A stretch of 64,000 bases of DNA, from positions 1 through 64,000 of the forward strand of contig JBBDXI010000070.1 of the NCBI GenBank assembly GCA_040902425.1, given 5' to 3'. The translations under genes were made by a program, and so were the position numbers. The notes below the pieces were generated by a model. That model ran no database searches. It was not told where the DNA came from and saw only the letters and a program-made list of their open reading frames with translations. Shown piece by piece: positions 17,601-25,141 of the stretch. Origin of the DNA: JBBDXI01 sp040902425. Its GTDB lineage: Bacteria > Planctomycetota > Phycisphaerae > Phycisphaerales > UBA1924. The first letter of the stretch is position 1. Every line of letters begins with the position of its first letter.

Positions 17601-17650
17601 TGGCGGACTTCGGGTGCTTCCTGACGCGCTACGCCGCGGGGTGCCCCTGA
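14630..17650 (+). CDS. Secreted beta-propeller di-haem cytochrome c with dockerin-like tail
   Basis: 1006 residues. The N-terminus is a signal peptide (MIKREALYLAGLAG onward, Ala-rich end near residue 33). Residues 45 to about 490 contain YVTN/YncE-like propeller repeats such as DSVSVVSLTGRNVVATL and GSISVVSTASEQVVATV. Two CXXCH haem sites follow, at about Cys519-His523 (CASCH) and Cys693-His697 (CVTCH), in a domain resembling di-haem cytochrome c peroxidase relatives. The last 50 residues are a duplicated CDG/ILNVADFGCFLTxYA motif, the dockerin-like tail of Phycisphaerae exported proteins. Likely a periplasmic or surface redox protein; substrate unknown. Confidence 0.85.
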   Translation: MIKREALYLAGLAGSIGLTGAALVWAGPGAGDARPLRDPAGAPETPRAIPGFVNFESGHVHPVDITPDGTKLVAVNTADARVAVFDITGGVPALLAEIPVGLEPVSVRARTNTEVWVANRISDSVSVVSLTGRNVVATLTTRDETADVVFAGTPQRAFVSCGHGQVVQVFDPVNLGAPPVDIPINGIDPRALAVSPDGSKVYCAVFQSGNASTILGGGAMGVIGFPPNTVSDPAGPYGGVNPPPNSGTTFSPPIATANQSAVPDVGLIVKKDALGRWMDDNNRDWTAMVSGPQALQRSGRIPGWDMPDRDLAVIDASSLSVSSYATGLMNICMAMGVNPATGQVGVVGTDGTNEVRFEPNVNGTFVRVKLALVNPLTLGKQVKDLNPHLTYAAHTVPQGQRDLSIGDPRGIAYNAAGTRGYIAGMGSNNVIVVDAAGDRAGLAPTIEVGEGPTGVALDESRSRLYVLNRFAGSISVVSTASEQVVATVPFFDPTPAAIKAGRKHLYDTHKNSGLGQSSCASCHIDGGMDRLAWDLGDPQGVIKQLTGQNLGAGIPGLAPPFTQPQFQPWHPMKGPMTTQTLQDIIGHEPHHWRGDRAGIEEFNGAFMGLLGDDVQLTPAEMQEFEDFLEAITFPPNPFRNFDNTLPATMTLTGHHTPGRFAPAGQPLPVGRPNLGMALYRDTNRRLDSGAFACVTCHTLPTGTGPDATWSQQTGSFQPFPVGPRGERHHQLVSVDGSTNIAIKTPQLRNGYLKVGFDMTQAENNAGFGFLHDGSVDSLARFVAEPVFNVQSDQEVADLVAFLLCFSGGDLPAGSSTSVLLGPGTPGSDVPASVGVQTTVANGQGPPPAQSALISSMVSLAQANKVGLVVKGVVGSEQRGFAYTSQAPGRFLSDRAGSEFTPAQLLALASPGNELTYTVVSLGTQVRIGIDRDLDGVYDRDQADIACYANCDQSHIPPILNVADFGCFLTQYAGGDPYANCDGSTQPPVLNVADFGCFLTRYAAGCP

Positions 17651-17701
17651 GGAAGAGAGCCGCGGCAGCAGGACAGAGCATCCGACGCGGCCGCCGCCCT
17701 C

Positions 17702-17707
17702 TACACT
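17702..17707 (+). promoter_or_regulatory. -10-like box of purQ
   Basis: TACACT ends 6 nt before the ATG at 17714. No Shine-Dalgarno. Confidence 0.5.
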
Positions 17708-17713
17708 TGCGGC

Positions 17714-18526
17714 ATGCCCAGGGCGATCGTCATCCGCACGGCGGGCACGAACTGCGACGGCGAGCTCATGCGGGCGTTCTCGCTGGCGGGGGCGGAGCCG
17801 GAGCTGGTCCACCTGGACCGGCTGATCCGCGAGCCGGGGTCGCTGGAGCGGTTCGACCTGATCGGGTTCCCCGGCGGGTTCAGCTACGGGGATGACATCG
17901 CCTCGGGGCGCATCTTCGCGATGCGCATCCGGGAGCGGCTGTACCCGGCGCTGCGGGGCGCGGTCGAGCGCGGCGTGCCGGTGATCGGCGTGTGCAACGG
18001 GTTCCAGGTGCTGGTCCAGGTGGGGCTCCTGCCCGGGCCGCGGGCCGGCGAGCCGTGGCCAACCGACCGGCCTCCGGCGCAGACCGTGGCCCTCGCCGAG
18101 AACGTCGGGGCCCGCTTCGTGGACCGCTGGGTCCCCGTCCGCTTCGAGCCCGGCTCCCGCTGTATCTGGACCCGCGGCCTTGCCGGGGCCCGCCACGATG
18201 CCGACGCCGACATCATGCAGCTCCCCGTGGCCCATGGCGAGGGCCGTTTCATCGCCGAGAGCCCCGAGTTGCTCGCGGAGCTGGAGCGGTCCGGCCAGGT
18301 GGCCCTGCGGTACCTCGACAACTACAACGGCTCGCAGGGCGCGATCGCGGGGGTCTCGGATGCGTCCGGGCTGGTCTTCGGCCTCATGCCCCACCCCGAG
18401 CGGTACCTCGAGTGGGACCGCCACCCGTACTGGACCCGCCTTTCGGCCGATGTCACCGGCGGGCCCACCCCGGGCCTGCGGCTGTTTCAGAACGCCGTTG
18501 AGGCCGTCGCCCGGATGCCCGTCTAG
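17714..18526 (+). CDS. purQ: Phosphoribosylformylglycinamidine synthase, glutaminase subunit PurQ
   Basis: 270 residues, class I glutamine amidotransferase. It supplies ammonia to PurL for step 4 of purine synthesis. The nucleophile elbow is GVCNGFQVL (Cys near 98), with GGFSYGDDIASG before it and the His/Glu pair in LMPHPERYLEW near the end. At 270 residues it is the longer PurQ form, with an extra segment after the elbow. purL and purS are not adjacent. It appears to be transcribed alone from a start-proximal -10 box. Confidence 0.95.
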   Translation: MPRAIVIRTAGTNCDGELMRAFSLAGAEPELVHLDRLIREPGSLERFDLIGFPGGFSYGDDIASGRIFAMRIRERLYPALRGAVERGVPVIGVCNGFQVLVQVGLLPGPRAGEPWPTDRPPAQTVALAENVGARFVDRWVPVRFEPGSRCIWTRGLAGARHDADADIMQLPVAHGEGRFIAESPELLAELERSGQVALRYLDNYNGSQGAIAGVSDASGLVFGLMPHPERYLEWDRHPYWTRLSADVTGGPTPGLRLFQNAVEAVARMPV

Positions 18527-18570
18527 CGCCGGCTGCAACCCGGGCCGCCCCGCACGGGAACAACTCCCGC

Positions 18571-19728
18571 ATGCCCATCGACCCCCGCGAGCTGCGGCCC
18601 ACGAAACGGACCTTCGTGGACATCGTGGACACCGACCGCCCCTGCGGGCGGTGCGGGTACAGCCTGAGGGGGCTGCCGACGAACGGCAAGTGCCCGGAGT
18701 GCGGCCTGCCGATCGGCCACCGCGCCCGAAAGGGGGCCCGCCGATTCGCGGACAACCTTACCGACGCCCCGCTGATGTACCTGAAGACCCTTGCCTGGGG
18801 CGCGGGGCTGCTGGCGGTGTGCTCCGTGGTCGCGGCGGTGGGGTTGTCGGTTCTCGTCCGCACCGGCAGCCCGGTCGCCGCGGCCGTGGCTGGGGCTGCC
18901 TCCATCGGCTGGTGGACGGGCGTGTTCATCTGCACGGCGCAGCGCCCGATCGACGTGGGGACGCTCCGCGATGTCTTCCTCGAGTCGGTCCCCCTCCGCT
19001 GGACCAACCGGGTTCTGCAGTCGGCCTGGCCGGCGGCCGCCGTTGCCTACTTCGCCGCCACCCGCGCCCCCGCCCCGATGGATGAGGTGTTCGGGTGGGC
19101 CGGCCTCATGCTTCAGATCATCGCCCTGATCGGCCTGATCCCGCTCTCGGTCCAGCTTTCCTCGCTGGGCGACTGGGCGGGGGACACCGGCCTGGCCGAC
19201 CGCTTCCGCCTCGCCGCCTCGCTCCTGGCGATCTTCGGAGTCGTCGCCGTCGCGAGCGCGATCGTGCGCAAGGCCGAACTCGAGGGGATCTGGCTGGCCG
19301 TCCGCATCGCCGGCATCTGGGCCTGGCTTGGCATGGTCTGCGTCGAGCTGTTGTTCCTCTTCTGCCTCTACCAGTTGGCGAACATCTCGGTGTGGGCGAT
19401 CCGCAACTCGGTGACGGCGCACGAGGTCGCCACGCGTATCGCCGCCCGCCAGGGCGACGTGCTGGCGCACCGGGAGTGTGCGGAGTGCGGGTACGACCTG
19501 GCGGGGCTCTCGGTGTACGACCGCTGCCCGGAGTGCGGGCACCTGGATGAGTCGGTGAAGCAGTCCGGGCTCTTTGCCCTGCGGCAGGTCCGCGAGGCGG
19601 CCGAGGGTGCGGTGGCGGACGACAGCCCCATCCCGCTGGTGGGCAAGGAGGGGCGCCCCCCGCTCCGCATCACCTCGCCCGAGCCCATCAAGGCGGGTCG
19701 CCGCCAGCCCCCGCGGCCGGCCACCTAA
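18571..19728 (+). CDS. Membrane protein with two zinc-ribbon motifs, function unknown
   Basis: 385 residues. One four-Cys ribbon is near the N-terminus (CGRCGYSLRGLPTNGKCPEC, about 28-47) and another near the C-terminus (CAECGYDLAGLSVYDRCPEC, about 306-325). Between them are about six hydrophobic segments. The two ribbons share the pattern C-x-x-C-G-Y-x-L-x-G-L and look like an internal duplication. Ribbons of this type are common in planctomycete membrane proteins of unknown role. The stop lies 8 nt before the mnmA start. No partner reveals its job. Confidence 0.8.
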   Translation: MPIDPRELRPTKRTFVDIVDTDRPCGRCGYSLRGLPTNGKCPECGLPIGHRARKGARRFADNLTDAPLMYLKTLAWGAGLLAVCSVVAAVGLSVLVRTGSPVAAAVAGAASIGWWTGVFICTAQRPIDVGTLRDVFLESVPLRWTNRVLQSAWPAAAVAYFAATRAPAPMDEVFGWAGLMLQIIALIGLIPLSVQLSSLGDWAGDTGLADRFRLAASLLAIFGVVAVASAIVRKAELEGIWLAVRIAGIWAWLGMVCVELLFLFCLYQLANISVWAIRNSVTAHEVATRIAARQGDVLAHRECAECGYDLAGLSVYDRCPECGHLDESVKQSGLFALRQVREAAEGAVADDSPIPLVGKEGRPPLRITSPEPIKAGRRQPPRPAT

Positions 19729-19731
19729 AGT
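19726..19731 (+). promoter_or_regulatory. -10-like box of mnmA
   Basis: TAAAGT overlaps the stop of the upstream gene and ends 5 nt before the ATG at 19737. No Shine-Dalgarno, so a leaderless transcript is possible. Confidence 0.4.
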
Positions 19732-19736
19732 TGCTT

Positions 19737-20972
19737 ATGCCGGGCGCAACCAAGGGCAAGGTGCTGGTGGCGATGTCCGGCGGCGTGGACTCGTCCGTGG
19801 CCGCGGCGCTGCTGGTGCGCGCGGGGTACGAGGTGGTGGGGTGCTTCATGCGGCTGGGGTCTCCGGGGGAGACGCTGGATGAGCTCATCCCTGCCTCGGA
19901 GGGGTGTACCGGACCGGGCTCATCGGCTCGGAGAGCCGACCTACCCAGGATCGGCCACCAGGGGTGCTGCTCCATCACCGACGCCGCGGACGCCCGCGCG
20001 GTCGCCGCCGAGCTGGGGATCCCCCTCTACGTCTGCAACTTCAAGAAGGACTTCGGGCGGATCATCGACTATTTCGTGGATGAGTACGCCGCGGGGCGGA
20101 CGCCTAACCCCTGCATCCGCTGCAACGACTGGCTGAAGTTCGGGAAGCTGCACGACTACGCGGCGTCCATCGGCGCCGACTTCGTCGCCAGCGGGCACTA
20201 CGCCCGCGTCCTCCCCGGGATCAGTGGCACAGGCGTCCCGCCTGTGTCCTCATCAGATTCCCTTCGCCTCCTGCGCGGCCTCGACCACGCCAAGGACCAG
20301 TCCTACGTCCTCTTCGGCGTCCCGCGCGGGCGGCTCGCCCGAATGCTCCTCCCCATCGGGGGCCTGGAGAAGCCGCGCGTCCGCGCGCTGGCCCACGAGA
20401 TGGGGCTGCCGGTGTTCGACAAGCCCGACAGCCAGGAGATCTGCTTCGTCCCTGACAACGACTACGCCGGGCTCGTCGAGCGGCGCCGGCCGGCGCTGGC
20501 GGCTGCGGGGCCGATCGTGGATGAGGCCGGGCGCGAGGTCGGGCGGCACGGCGGCCAGCACCGGTTCACGATCGGCCAGCGCCGGGGCCTGTCGCTCTCG
20601 CTGGGGCACCCGGTGTACGTGGTCGGGCGCGACGCGGCGACGAACACCGTAACAGTGGGGGCGCGCGAAGGCCTCGCCTCCACCGGCTGCACCGCCTCCG
20701 AGGCGAACTGGCTCGTCGAGGGCTGGGCCGGCCCTCAGTGGCGGCCCTGCATCGCCAAGTACCGCTACAACACGCCCGCGGTCAGCGCCCTGGCCCGGGC
20801 GTTGGACGATGTTCCCGGGGCCGGCCCATCCGGACGGCGCGGGCGCTTCGAGGTCCGCTTCAGCGAGCCGCAGCAGGCGGTTGCCCCGGGACAGGCCGTG
20901 GTGCTCTATGACGCGGAGGACCCGGATGTGGTCCTCGGCGGAGGGTGGATCGCGGGGACCGCGGCCGCGTAG
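19737..20972 (+). CDS. mnmA: tRNA-specific 2-thiouridylase MnmA
   Basis: 411 residues against about 360-370 usual. It thiolates U34 of tRNA-Lys, Glu and Gln using a persulfide. The PP-loop is VAMSGGVDSSVAAALL (about residue 11). The catalytic Cys pair is in NPCIRCND (about 123) and SQEICFVPDND. The ATG at 19737 is taken; an upstream TTG at 19731 is weaker. Two insertions explain the extra length: about 30 residues after ETLDELIPASEG, and a short in-frame palindromic repeat at 20223-20247 that encodes GTGVPPV between the RVLPGI and LLRGLDHAKDQSYVLF segments. The active-site residues are intact, so it is probably functional. Confidence 0.95.
   Translation: MPGATKGKVLVAMSGGVDSSVAAALLVRAGYEVVGCFMRLGSPGETLDELIPASEGCTGPGSSARRADLPRIGHQGCCSITDAADARAVAAELGIPLYVCNFKKDFGRIIDYFVDEYAAGRTPNPCIRCNDWLKFGKLHDYAASIGADFVASGHYARVLPGISGTGVPPVSSSDSLRLLRGLDHAKDQSYVLFGVPRGRLARMLLPIGGLEKPRVRALAHEMGLPVFDKPDSQEICFVPDNDYAGLVERRRPALAAAGPIVDEAGREVGRHGGQHRFTIGQRRGLSLSLGHPVYVVGRDAATNTVTVGAREGLASTGCTASEANWLVEGWAGPQWRPCIAKYRYNTPAVSALARALDDVPGAGPSGRRGRFEVRFSEPQQAVAPGQAVVLYDAEDPDVVLGGGWIAGTAAA
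20223..20247. repeat. In-frame palindromic repeat within mnmA
   Basis: CACAGGCG (20228-20235) tcc CGCCTGTG (20239-20246), a perfect 8-bp palindrome flanked by AGTGG. In the mnmA frame it reads SGTGVPPVS. It is related to units in pgi and the thioredoxin remnant. Confidence 0.85.
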
Positions 20973-21087
20973 AGAGCCGCCGGGCGGCGACTAGAATGCG
21001 ATTCGGGTGTGTTTCTGCTCGGGCGGCCGAAGCCGGCTCGCCGTTGGCACCCGGTCTTCACCGCACGAATCCGCCCCGGAGGGACCC

Positions 21088-22266
21088 ATGACCACTCAAC
21101 CCGTGATCCTCGCCGCCAAGCGCACCCCCATCGGCCGCTTCTTTGGCGGCCTCAGCAGGGTTCCCTCGCCGCAGCTGGGGGCCTACGCCATCCAGGCCGT
21201 CCTCGCTGAGAACCCCGGGCTCAAGGACACGGTGGATGAGGTGATCATGGGGTGCGTGCTGCAGGCGGGGCTGGGGCAGAACCCGGCGCGGCAGGCAGCC
21301 CTGAAGGCCGGGCTGCCGGAGACGATGTCTGCGGTCACGGTGAACAAGGTGTGCGGGTCCGGCCTCCAGGCCGTCATGCAGGCCGCGCAGACGATCAGGG
21401 CGGGTGACAACCGGCTGGTGATCGCGGGGGGGTTCGAGAACATGACGGCGGCGCCGCACTTCGCCCGCATCCGCGAGGGCGTGAAGTTCGGGCAGGCGGC
21501 CATGGAAGACCACATGCAGTTCGACGGGCTGCGGTGCGCGTTCGAGTGCTGGGGGATGACCAACGCGGCCGACCACATCGCCAAGAAGTACGAGGTGAGC
21601 CGGGCGGAGCAGGACCGCTTCTCCGCCCAGAGCCACCAGCGGGCGGCCGAGGCGACGAAGCAGGGCTGGTTCAAGGGCGAGATCGTCGCCCTGACCGGCG
21701 AGCAGTGCCTCGACAAGAAGTCCCCGGGCGTCGCCGCCGACGAGGGTATCCGCGCCGACTCGACCGCGGAGGGCCTCGGCAAGCTTCGCCCGGTGCCCGG
21801 CCACGAGTCCATCACCGCCGGCAACGCCAGCCAGATCAGCGACGGGGCCGCGGCCCTGGTGGTGGCCAGCAGCACGCGGGCCGAGGAACTGGGCCTCAAG
21901 CCGATCGCGAAGATCGTCGCCTACCACACCAGCGGCGTGGCCCCCAAGGACATCTTCGCCGCCCCGATCAGCGGGATCGAGGGCGTGCTGAAGAAGGCGG
22001 GGTTGACGGTGAAGGACATCGACCTGTTCGAGATCAACGAGGCCTTCGCCGCGCAGGTGCTGTGCAACGTGAAGGCGCTCAGCATCGACGAGAAGAAGCT
22101 CAACATCTGCGGCGGCGGCGTCGCCCTCGGCCATCCTATCGGCGCCAGCGGCGCCCGCGTCCTGACCACCCTCATCCACCAGCTCCGCCGCACCGGCGGC
22201 AAGCGCGGCCTCGCGGCCCTGTGCCTGGGCGGGGGGAACGCGGTGGCGATCGTGGTGGAGGTCTAA
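21088..22266 (+). CDS. Acetyl-CoA C-acetyltransferase (thiolase)
   Basis: 392 residues. Biosynthetic or degradative thiolase that condenses or cleaves acetoacetyl-CoA. The acyl-accepting Cys is in NKVCGSGLQAVMQA (near 88), with NEAFAAQV and the GGGVALGHPIGASGAR and ALCLGGGNAVAI motifs at the C-terminus. The ATG at 21088 has GGAGGG about 6 nt upstream. A TAGAAT box near 20990 would give a leader of about 90 nt. It stands alone; it could serve the acetoacetate released by MvaB. Confidence 0.94.
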   Translation: MTTQPVILAAKRTPIGRFFGGLSRVPSPQLGAYAIQAVLAENPGLKDTVDEVIMGCVLQAGLGQNPARQAALKAGLPETMSAVTVNKVCGSGLQAVMQAAQTIRAGDNRLVIAGGFENMTAAPHFARIREGVKFGQAAMEDHMQFDGLRCAFECWGMTNAADHIAKKYEVSRAEQDRFSAQSHQRAAEATKQGWFKGEIVALTGEQCLDKKSPGVAADEGIRADSTAEGLGKLRPVPGHESITAGNASQISDGAAALVVASSTRAEELGLKPIAKIVAYHTSGVAPKDIFAAPISGIEGVLKKAGLTVKDIDLFEINEAFAAQVLCNVKALSIDEKKLNICGGGVALGHPIGASGARVLTTLIHQLRRTGGKRGLAALCLGGGNAVAIVVEV

Positions 22267-22332
22267 CCTCGCGACAACAGGCAGGGGGCTAGGCTCGGCG
22301 AGGCCGCGAGCGGATTGCGACTCAGCCGTCTC

Positions 22333-22878
22333 TCAGATCAGCGCCGCGGGGAATACGAAGTGCAGGACGACGAAGTCCGGTTCCGCGAAGAAATCATTTG
22401 TCCCCCACGTTTCTCGTCCTAAGTGCGGGTAGACCTCGACAACATCACTTCCGCGCACGCCTTGCGGCAGGCCAGGGTAGTCCACCAGAGCGCCGCTGTT
22501 GTGCGACGCGATCACGCGGCCATCCCGTAACTTCATCTTGAATACGGCGTAGCCCATCCCCGATTCACCGGCGTCATAGAGCGCGTTCGCCAGTCCGCGA
22601 GGGAGGCGCCACGGCGTCTCTTCGATAAGCGCGATGTCCTCGAGCGCAATGCCCTTGCTCCTGAGGCCGTGTGCCTCCTCGATAAGCAGAGCCCGCTCGA
22701 TCACGCTCGTGTCGATCAGCACCAGTTTGCAAGGGTAGATGCGGCTGTGACGGTCCCGCGAAGGCGCGATACGCTGAAGTTGATCCACGAGCCGCGGCGG
22801 AAGAATGTTTGCCGGTGCGAAGCCCATTCCTGGATGGTAACGCTTCTCCTCCAGACGCTGCCAAATGCGCAGCGTCAC
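22333..22878 (-). CDS. Hypothetical protein, not recognised
   Basis: 181 residues from a GTG that overlaps the pgi stop by 4 nt (GTGA); an ATG at 22827 is an alternative. No signal peptide or membrane segment. The sequence has a mixed alpha/beta look (KLVLIDTSVIERALLIEEAH; GYAVFKMKLRDGRVIAS) and ends in hydrophobic strands. I do not recognise a family. Its base composition is visibly lower in GC than its neighbours, with many A/T third positions. That contrast, in a position coupled to pgi, suggests recent acquisition. Confidence 0.65.
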   Translation of the reverse strand: MTLRIWQRLEEKRYHPGMGFAPANILPPRLVDQLQRIAPSRDRHSRIYPCKLVLIDTSVIERALLIEEAHGLRSKGIALEDIALIEETPWRLPRGLANALYDAGESGMGYAVFKMKLRDGRVIASHNSGALVDYPGLPQGVRGSDVVEVYPHLGRETWGTNDFFAEPDFVVLHFVFPAALI

Positions 22879-24392
22879 CCCCTGATCACCCACCGACTCG
22901 CCGCCAGCGTCTTCTCCACCGTCGTCCTCCACTTCTCGTACCCCGGCCGCCCCATCAGGCCGAAGGTCGCCAGCTTCCCCGTCTCCACCGCCGGCTGGTT
23001 GTACGCGTCGATGTTCAGCATCAGCCCCGCGTACGCCGTTGCCACCTCCCACAGGTAGATGAACTGCCCGACGTGGAACGCGTCGATCCGCGGCCAGCGG
23101 ATGGTCAGGTTCGGCCGCTGGCTCTCGACTAGGGCGTACTCCGTCGCCCTCTTCTCTGCGTTGAGCAGGGACGTCATGCTCCTGCCCTCGAGATACTTGA
23201 TCGCCTCGACGCCGAGGCCGGTGGGGATGGTCACATCCCCCGGTGGCACAGGCGTCCAGCCGGTGGCTGCGCTGCCGCTCGTCCGAACAGGCGGGGCGCC
23301 TGTGCCACCGAAATCCTCAACCTCCAGCAGGCAGAACACCTTGTCGTTCGGCCCCTCCCGGTACAGCTGCACCTGCGAATGCTGGTCCGTCGTCCCCAGC
23401 GCCTTGATCGGCGTGAACCCCGCGTACACCGTCTCGCCGGACAGGTCCACCTGCTTCCCGAGGCTTTCCGCCCACAGCTGCCGGAACCAGTCCGCCAGGT
23501 AGTACAGGGCGTTGGAATACGGCATCATCACGTGGCAGGTTTTGCCTTTGGTGTTTCCCAGCTCCACCAGCAGGAACGCCAGCATGGCCGCGGGGTTCTC
23601 CGCGAGGGCCTCGCGCGAGCAGGGGGCATCCATCGCGGCGGCCCCGTCGAGGAGGGCGTTGATGTCGATGCCGCACATGGCGGCGGAAAACAGCCCCACG
23701 GGCGAGAGGACGCTGAAGCGGCCGCCGACGCCCTCGGGCACCGGCAGCGTCGCGAACCCCTCGGCGTCGCAGATCTGCCTCATCGTGCCGGCCTTGGGGT
23801 CGGTGATCGCGACGACGTTGTCCTTGTAGGCGGGGCCGAGCTCGCGCTTGAGGCGGTCGCGGATGACCATGAACTGAGCGGCGGTCTCGGCTGTCTCGCC
23901 GGACTTGCTGACCACGTTGAAGCAGGTGCGCTTGAGGCCGCCGCCGGCGGCGCAGAGGCCGAGGACGGACCCGAAGAAGTGCGGGTCCACATTGTCCACG
24001 ACGAAGCAGCGGGGGCCGGCACGCGTGGCCGGCGGGATGCCTGTGCCACCGGAATCGGCGGGGGGGAGCAGGTTGTAGGTGTGGGGGTTGAGCGAGCCCT
24101 GGAGCGCGATGTTGCCGAGGGCCGAGCCGCCGATGCCCAGGACCACGAGGTTGTCGAACCGGCCCCGGCAGCGCTCGACCGTCCCCGTGACGGCCTTCAC
24201 GTGATCTTCGCGCATCTTGCCGTGGGGCAGGTCGCGCCAGCGCTCCCAGCCCGTGCCGCGGGTCTTCGCGAGGCGGGGGGTGTGGGAGGCGACCGCGCGG
24301 GCGCCCTCGCCGTGGGAGTCGAGCGCGGCCGCGTCGAGGCCGTGATTCCCGACGCGCTCGGCGAGGCAGTTGGCGAAGTCCAGCGTGAGCAT
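22875..24392 (-). CDS. pgi: Glucose-6-phosphate isomerase
   Basis: 505 residues. Interconverts glucose-6-phosphate and fructose-6-phosphate. Family segments are VLGIGGSALGNIALQG, VVSKSGETAETAAQFM, GVGGRFSVLSPVGLF and TDQHSQVQLYREGPND. Two palindromic-repeat insertions lie in frame: near residues 115-122 (encoding GGTGIPPAT) and near 362-384 (encoding GGTGAPPV and then ATGWTPVPPG). Both fall between conserved blocks, so they are likely surface loops. A TATCCT box ends 6 nt before the ATG. The gene is followed, with a GTGA overlap, by an unknown lower-GC gene. Confidence 0.95.
   Translation of the reverse strand: MLTLDFANCLAERVGNHGLDAAALDSHGEGARAVASHTPRLAKTRGTGWERWRDLPHGKMREDHVKAVTGTVERCRGRFDNLVVLGIGGSALGNIALQGSLNPHTYNLLPPADSGGTGIPPATRAGPRCFVVDNVDPHFFGSVLGLCAAGGGLKRTCFNVVSKSGETAETAAQFMVIRDRLKRELGPAYKDNVVAITDPKAGTMRQICDAEGFATLPVPEGVGGRFSVLSPVGLFSAAMCGIDINALLDGAAAMDAPCSREALAENPAAMLAFLLVELGNTKGKTCHVMMPYSNALYYLADWFRQLWAESLGKQVDLSGETVYAGFTPIKALGTTDQHSQVQLYREGPNDKVFCLLEVEDFGGTGAPPVRTSGSAATGWTPVPPGDVTIPTGLGVEAIKYLEGRSMTSLLNAEKRATEYALVESQRPNLTIRWPRIDAFHVGQFIYLWEVATAYAGLMLNIDAYNQPAVETGKLATFGLMGRPGYEKWRTTVEKTLAASRWVIRG
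23242..23309. repeat. Composite palindromic repeat within pgi
   Basis: GGTGGCACAGGCG (23242-23254) and its inverse CGCCTGTGCCACC (23297-23309) bracket 42 nt. The right unit also forms a local palindrome ACAGGCG-ggg-CGCCTGT; the left unit is degenerate. It is in frame in pgi. Confidence 0.8.
24025..24050. repeat. Degenerate palindromic repeat within pgi
   Basis: GGCGGGATGCCTGTGCCACC is one good half of the same family and the other arm has drifted. On the coding strand it reads GGTGIPPAT. Confidence 0.65.
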
Positions 24393-24398
24393 GCGGAC

Positions 24399-24404
24399 AG
24401 GATA
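24399..24404 (-). promoter_or_regulatory. -10-like box of pgi
   Basis: TATCCT, exactly 6 nt before the pgi ATG. Confidence 0.5.
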
Positions 24405-24453
24405 GCGGGACAGCGAGGCAGCGAGACAGCTCTCCTGATCTGTCTCGATCTCC

Positions 24454-24459
24454 TATCCT
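24454..24459 (+). promoter_or_regulatory. -10-like box of ppa
   Basis: TATCCT, 8 nt before the ppa ATG, in a pyrimidine-rich tract without a Shine-Dalgarno. Confidence 0.45.
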
Positions 24460-24467
24460 CCCGCCCC

Positions 24468-25031
24468 ATGGTCCACCCCTGGCACGACGTGACGCCCGGC
24501 ATCGAGGGCTACGACCTCCCCCTTCGCTTCCGCGCTGTCATCGAGATCCCGCGGGGGAGCAGCAACAAATACGAGCTGGACAAGAGCACGGGCCTCATCA
24601 AGCTCGACCGCGTGCTCTCCTCGGCCGTCTACTACCCCGCCAACTACGGCTTCATCCCCCAGACGCTGGCCGAGGATGACGACCCGCTGGATGTGCTGGT
24701 CTACTCGACGGAGGAGATCCCGCCGCTGACGCTGTGCAACGCCCGGACGGTGGGGCTCATGTCGATGATCGACCAGGGGAAGCCGGACCACAAGATCATC
24801 GCGGTGCTCTGCGAGGACCCGATCTACTCGGAGTTCCAGAAGGCCAGCGACTTCCCCAAGCACATCTTCAAGATGCTCCGGACGTTCTTCGAGGACTACA
24901 AGATGCTGGAGGGCAAGGAGGTTGCGGTGGACGAGATCATGCCGGCCGAGCCGGCGATGGCGATCATCGAGGATGCGCTGGTGGGGTACGAGCGGGCACG
25001 CCGGACGGGGGCGATGAAGGGGCTGAAGTAG
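24468..25031 (+). CDS. ppa: Inorganic pyrophosphatase, family I
   Basis: 187 residues, typical for the bacterial enzyme. It hydrolyses pyrophosphate and so drives biosynthetic reactions. Active-site segments: EIPRGSSNKYELDK, YPANYGFIPQTLAEDDDPLDVLV (the D-x-D-P-x-D metal site) and KIIAV. It is divergent from pgi, with start codons about 75 nt apart, and each has its own start-proximal -10 box. Confidence 0.96.
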   Translation: MVHPWHDVTPGIEGYDLPLRFRAVIEIPRGSSNKYELDKSTGLIKLDRVLSSAVYYPANYGFIPQTLAEDDDPLDVLVYSTEEIPPLTLCNARTVGLMSMIDQGKPDHKIIAVLCEDPIYSEFQKASDFPKHIFKMLRTFFEDYKMLEGKEVAVDEIMPAEPAMAIIEDALVGYERARRTGAMKGLK

Positions 25032-25128
25032 GGCCGGGGCGGCCGGGCCGGGGGCGCGTGGGCGGGGAGGCTCGTCGGCCGGTCCCGGTCATCCCGATCA
25101 TGGCCGAGTCATGGCCGAGTCGTGCCCG

Positions 25129-25134
25129 TATCAT
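25129..25134 (+). promoter_or_regulatory. -10-like box of hpt
   Basis: TATCAT, 7 nt before the ATG at 25142. It supports that start over the in-frame ATG at 25133, which overlaps the box. Confidence 0.45.
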
Positions 25135-25141
25135 GGCGGCC

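Noticed and set aside
14336..18538. 1400-codon minus-strand open frame
   Set aside because: Antisense to the cytochrome and purQ genes and rich in Arg/His/Pro. It arises because high GC removes stop codons.
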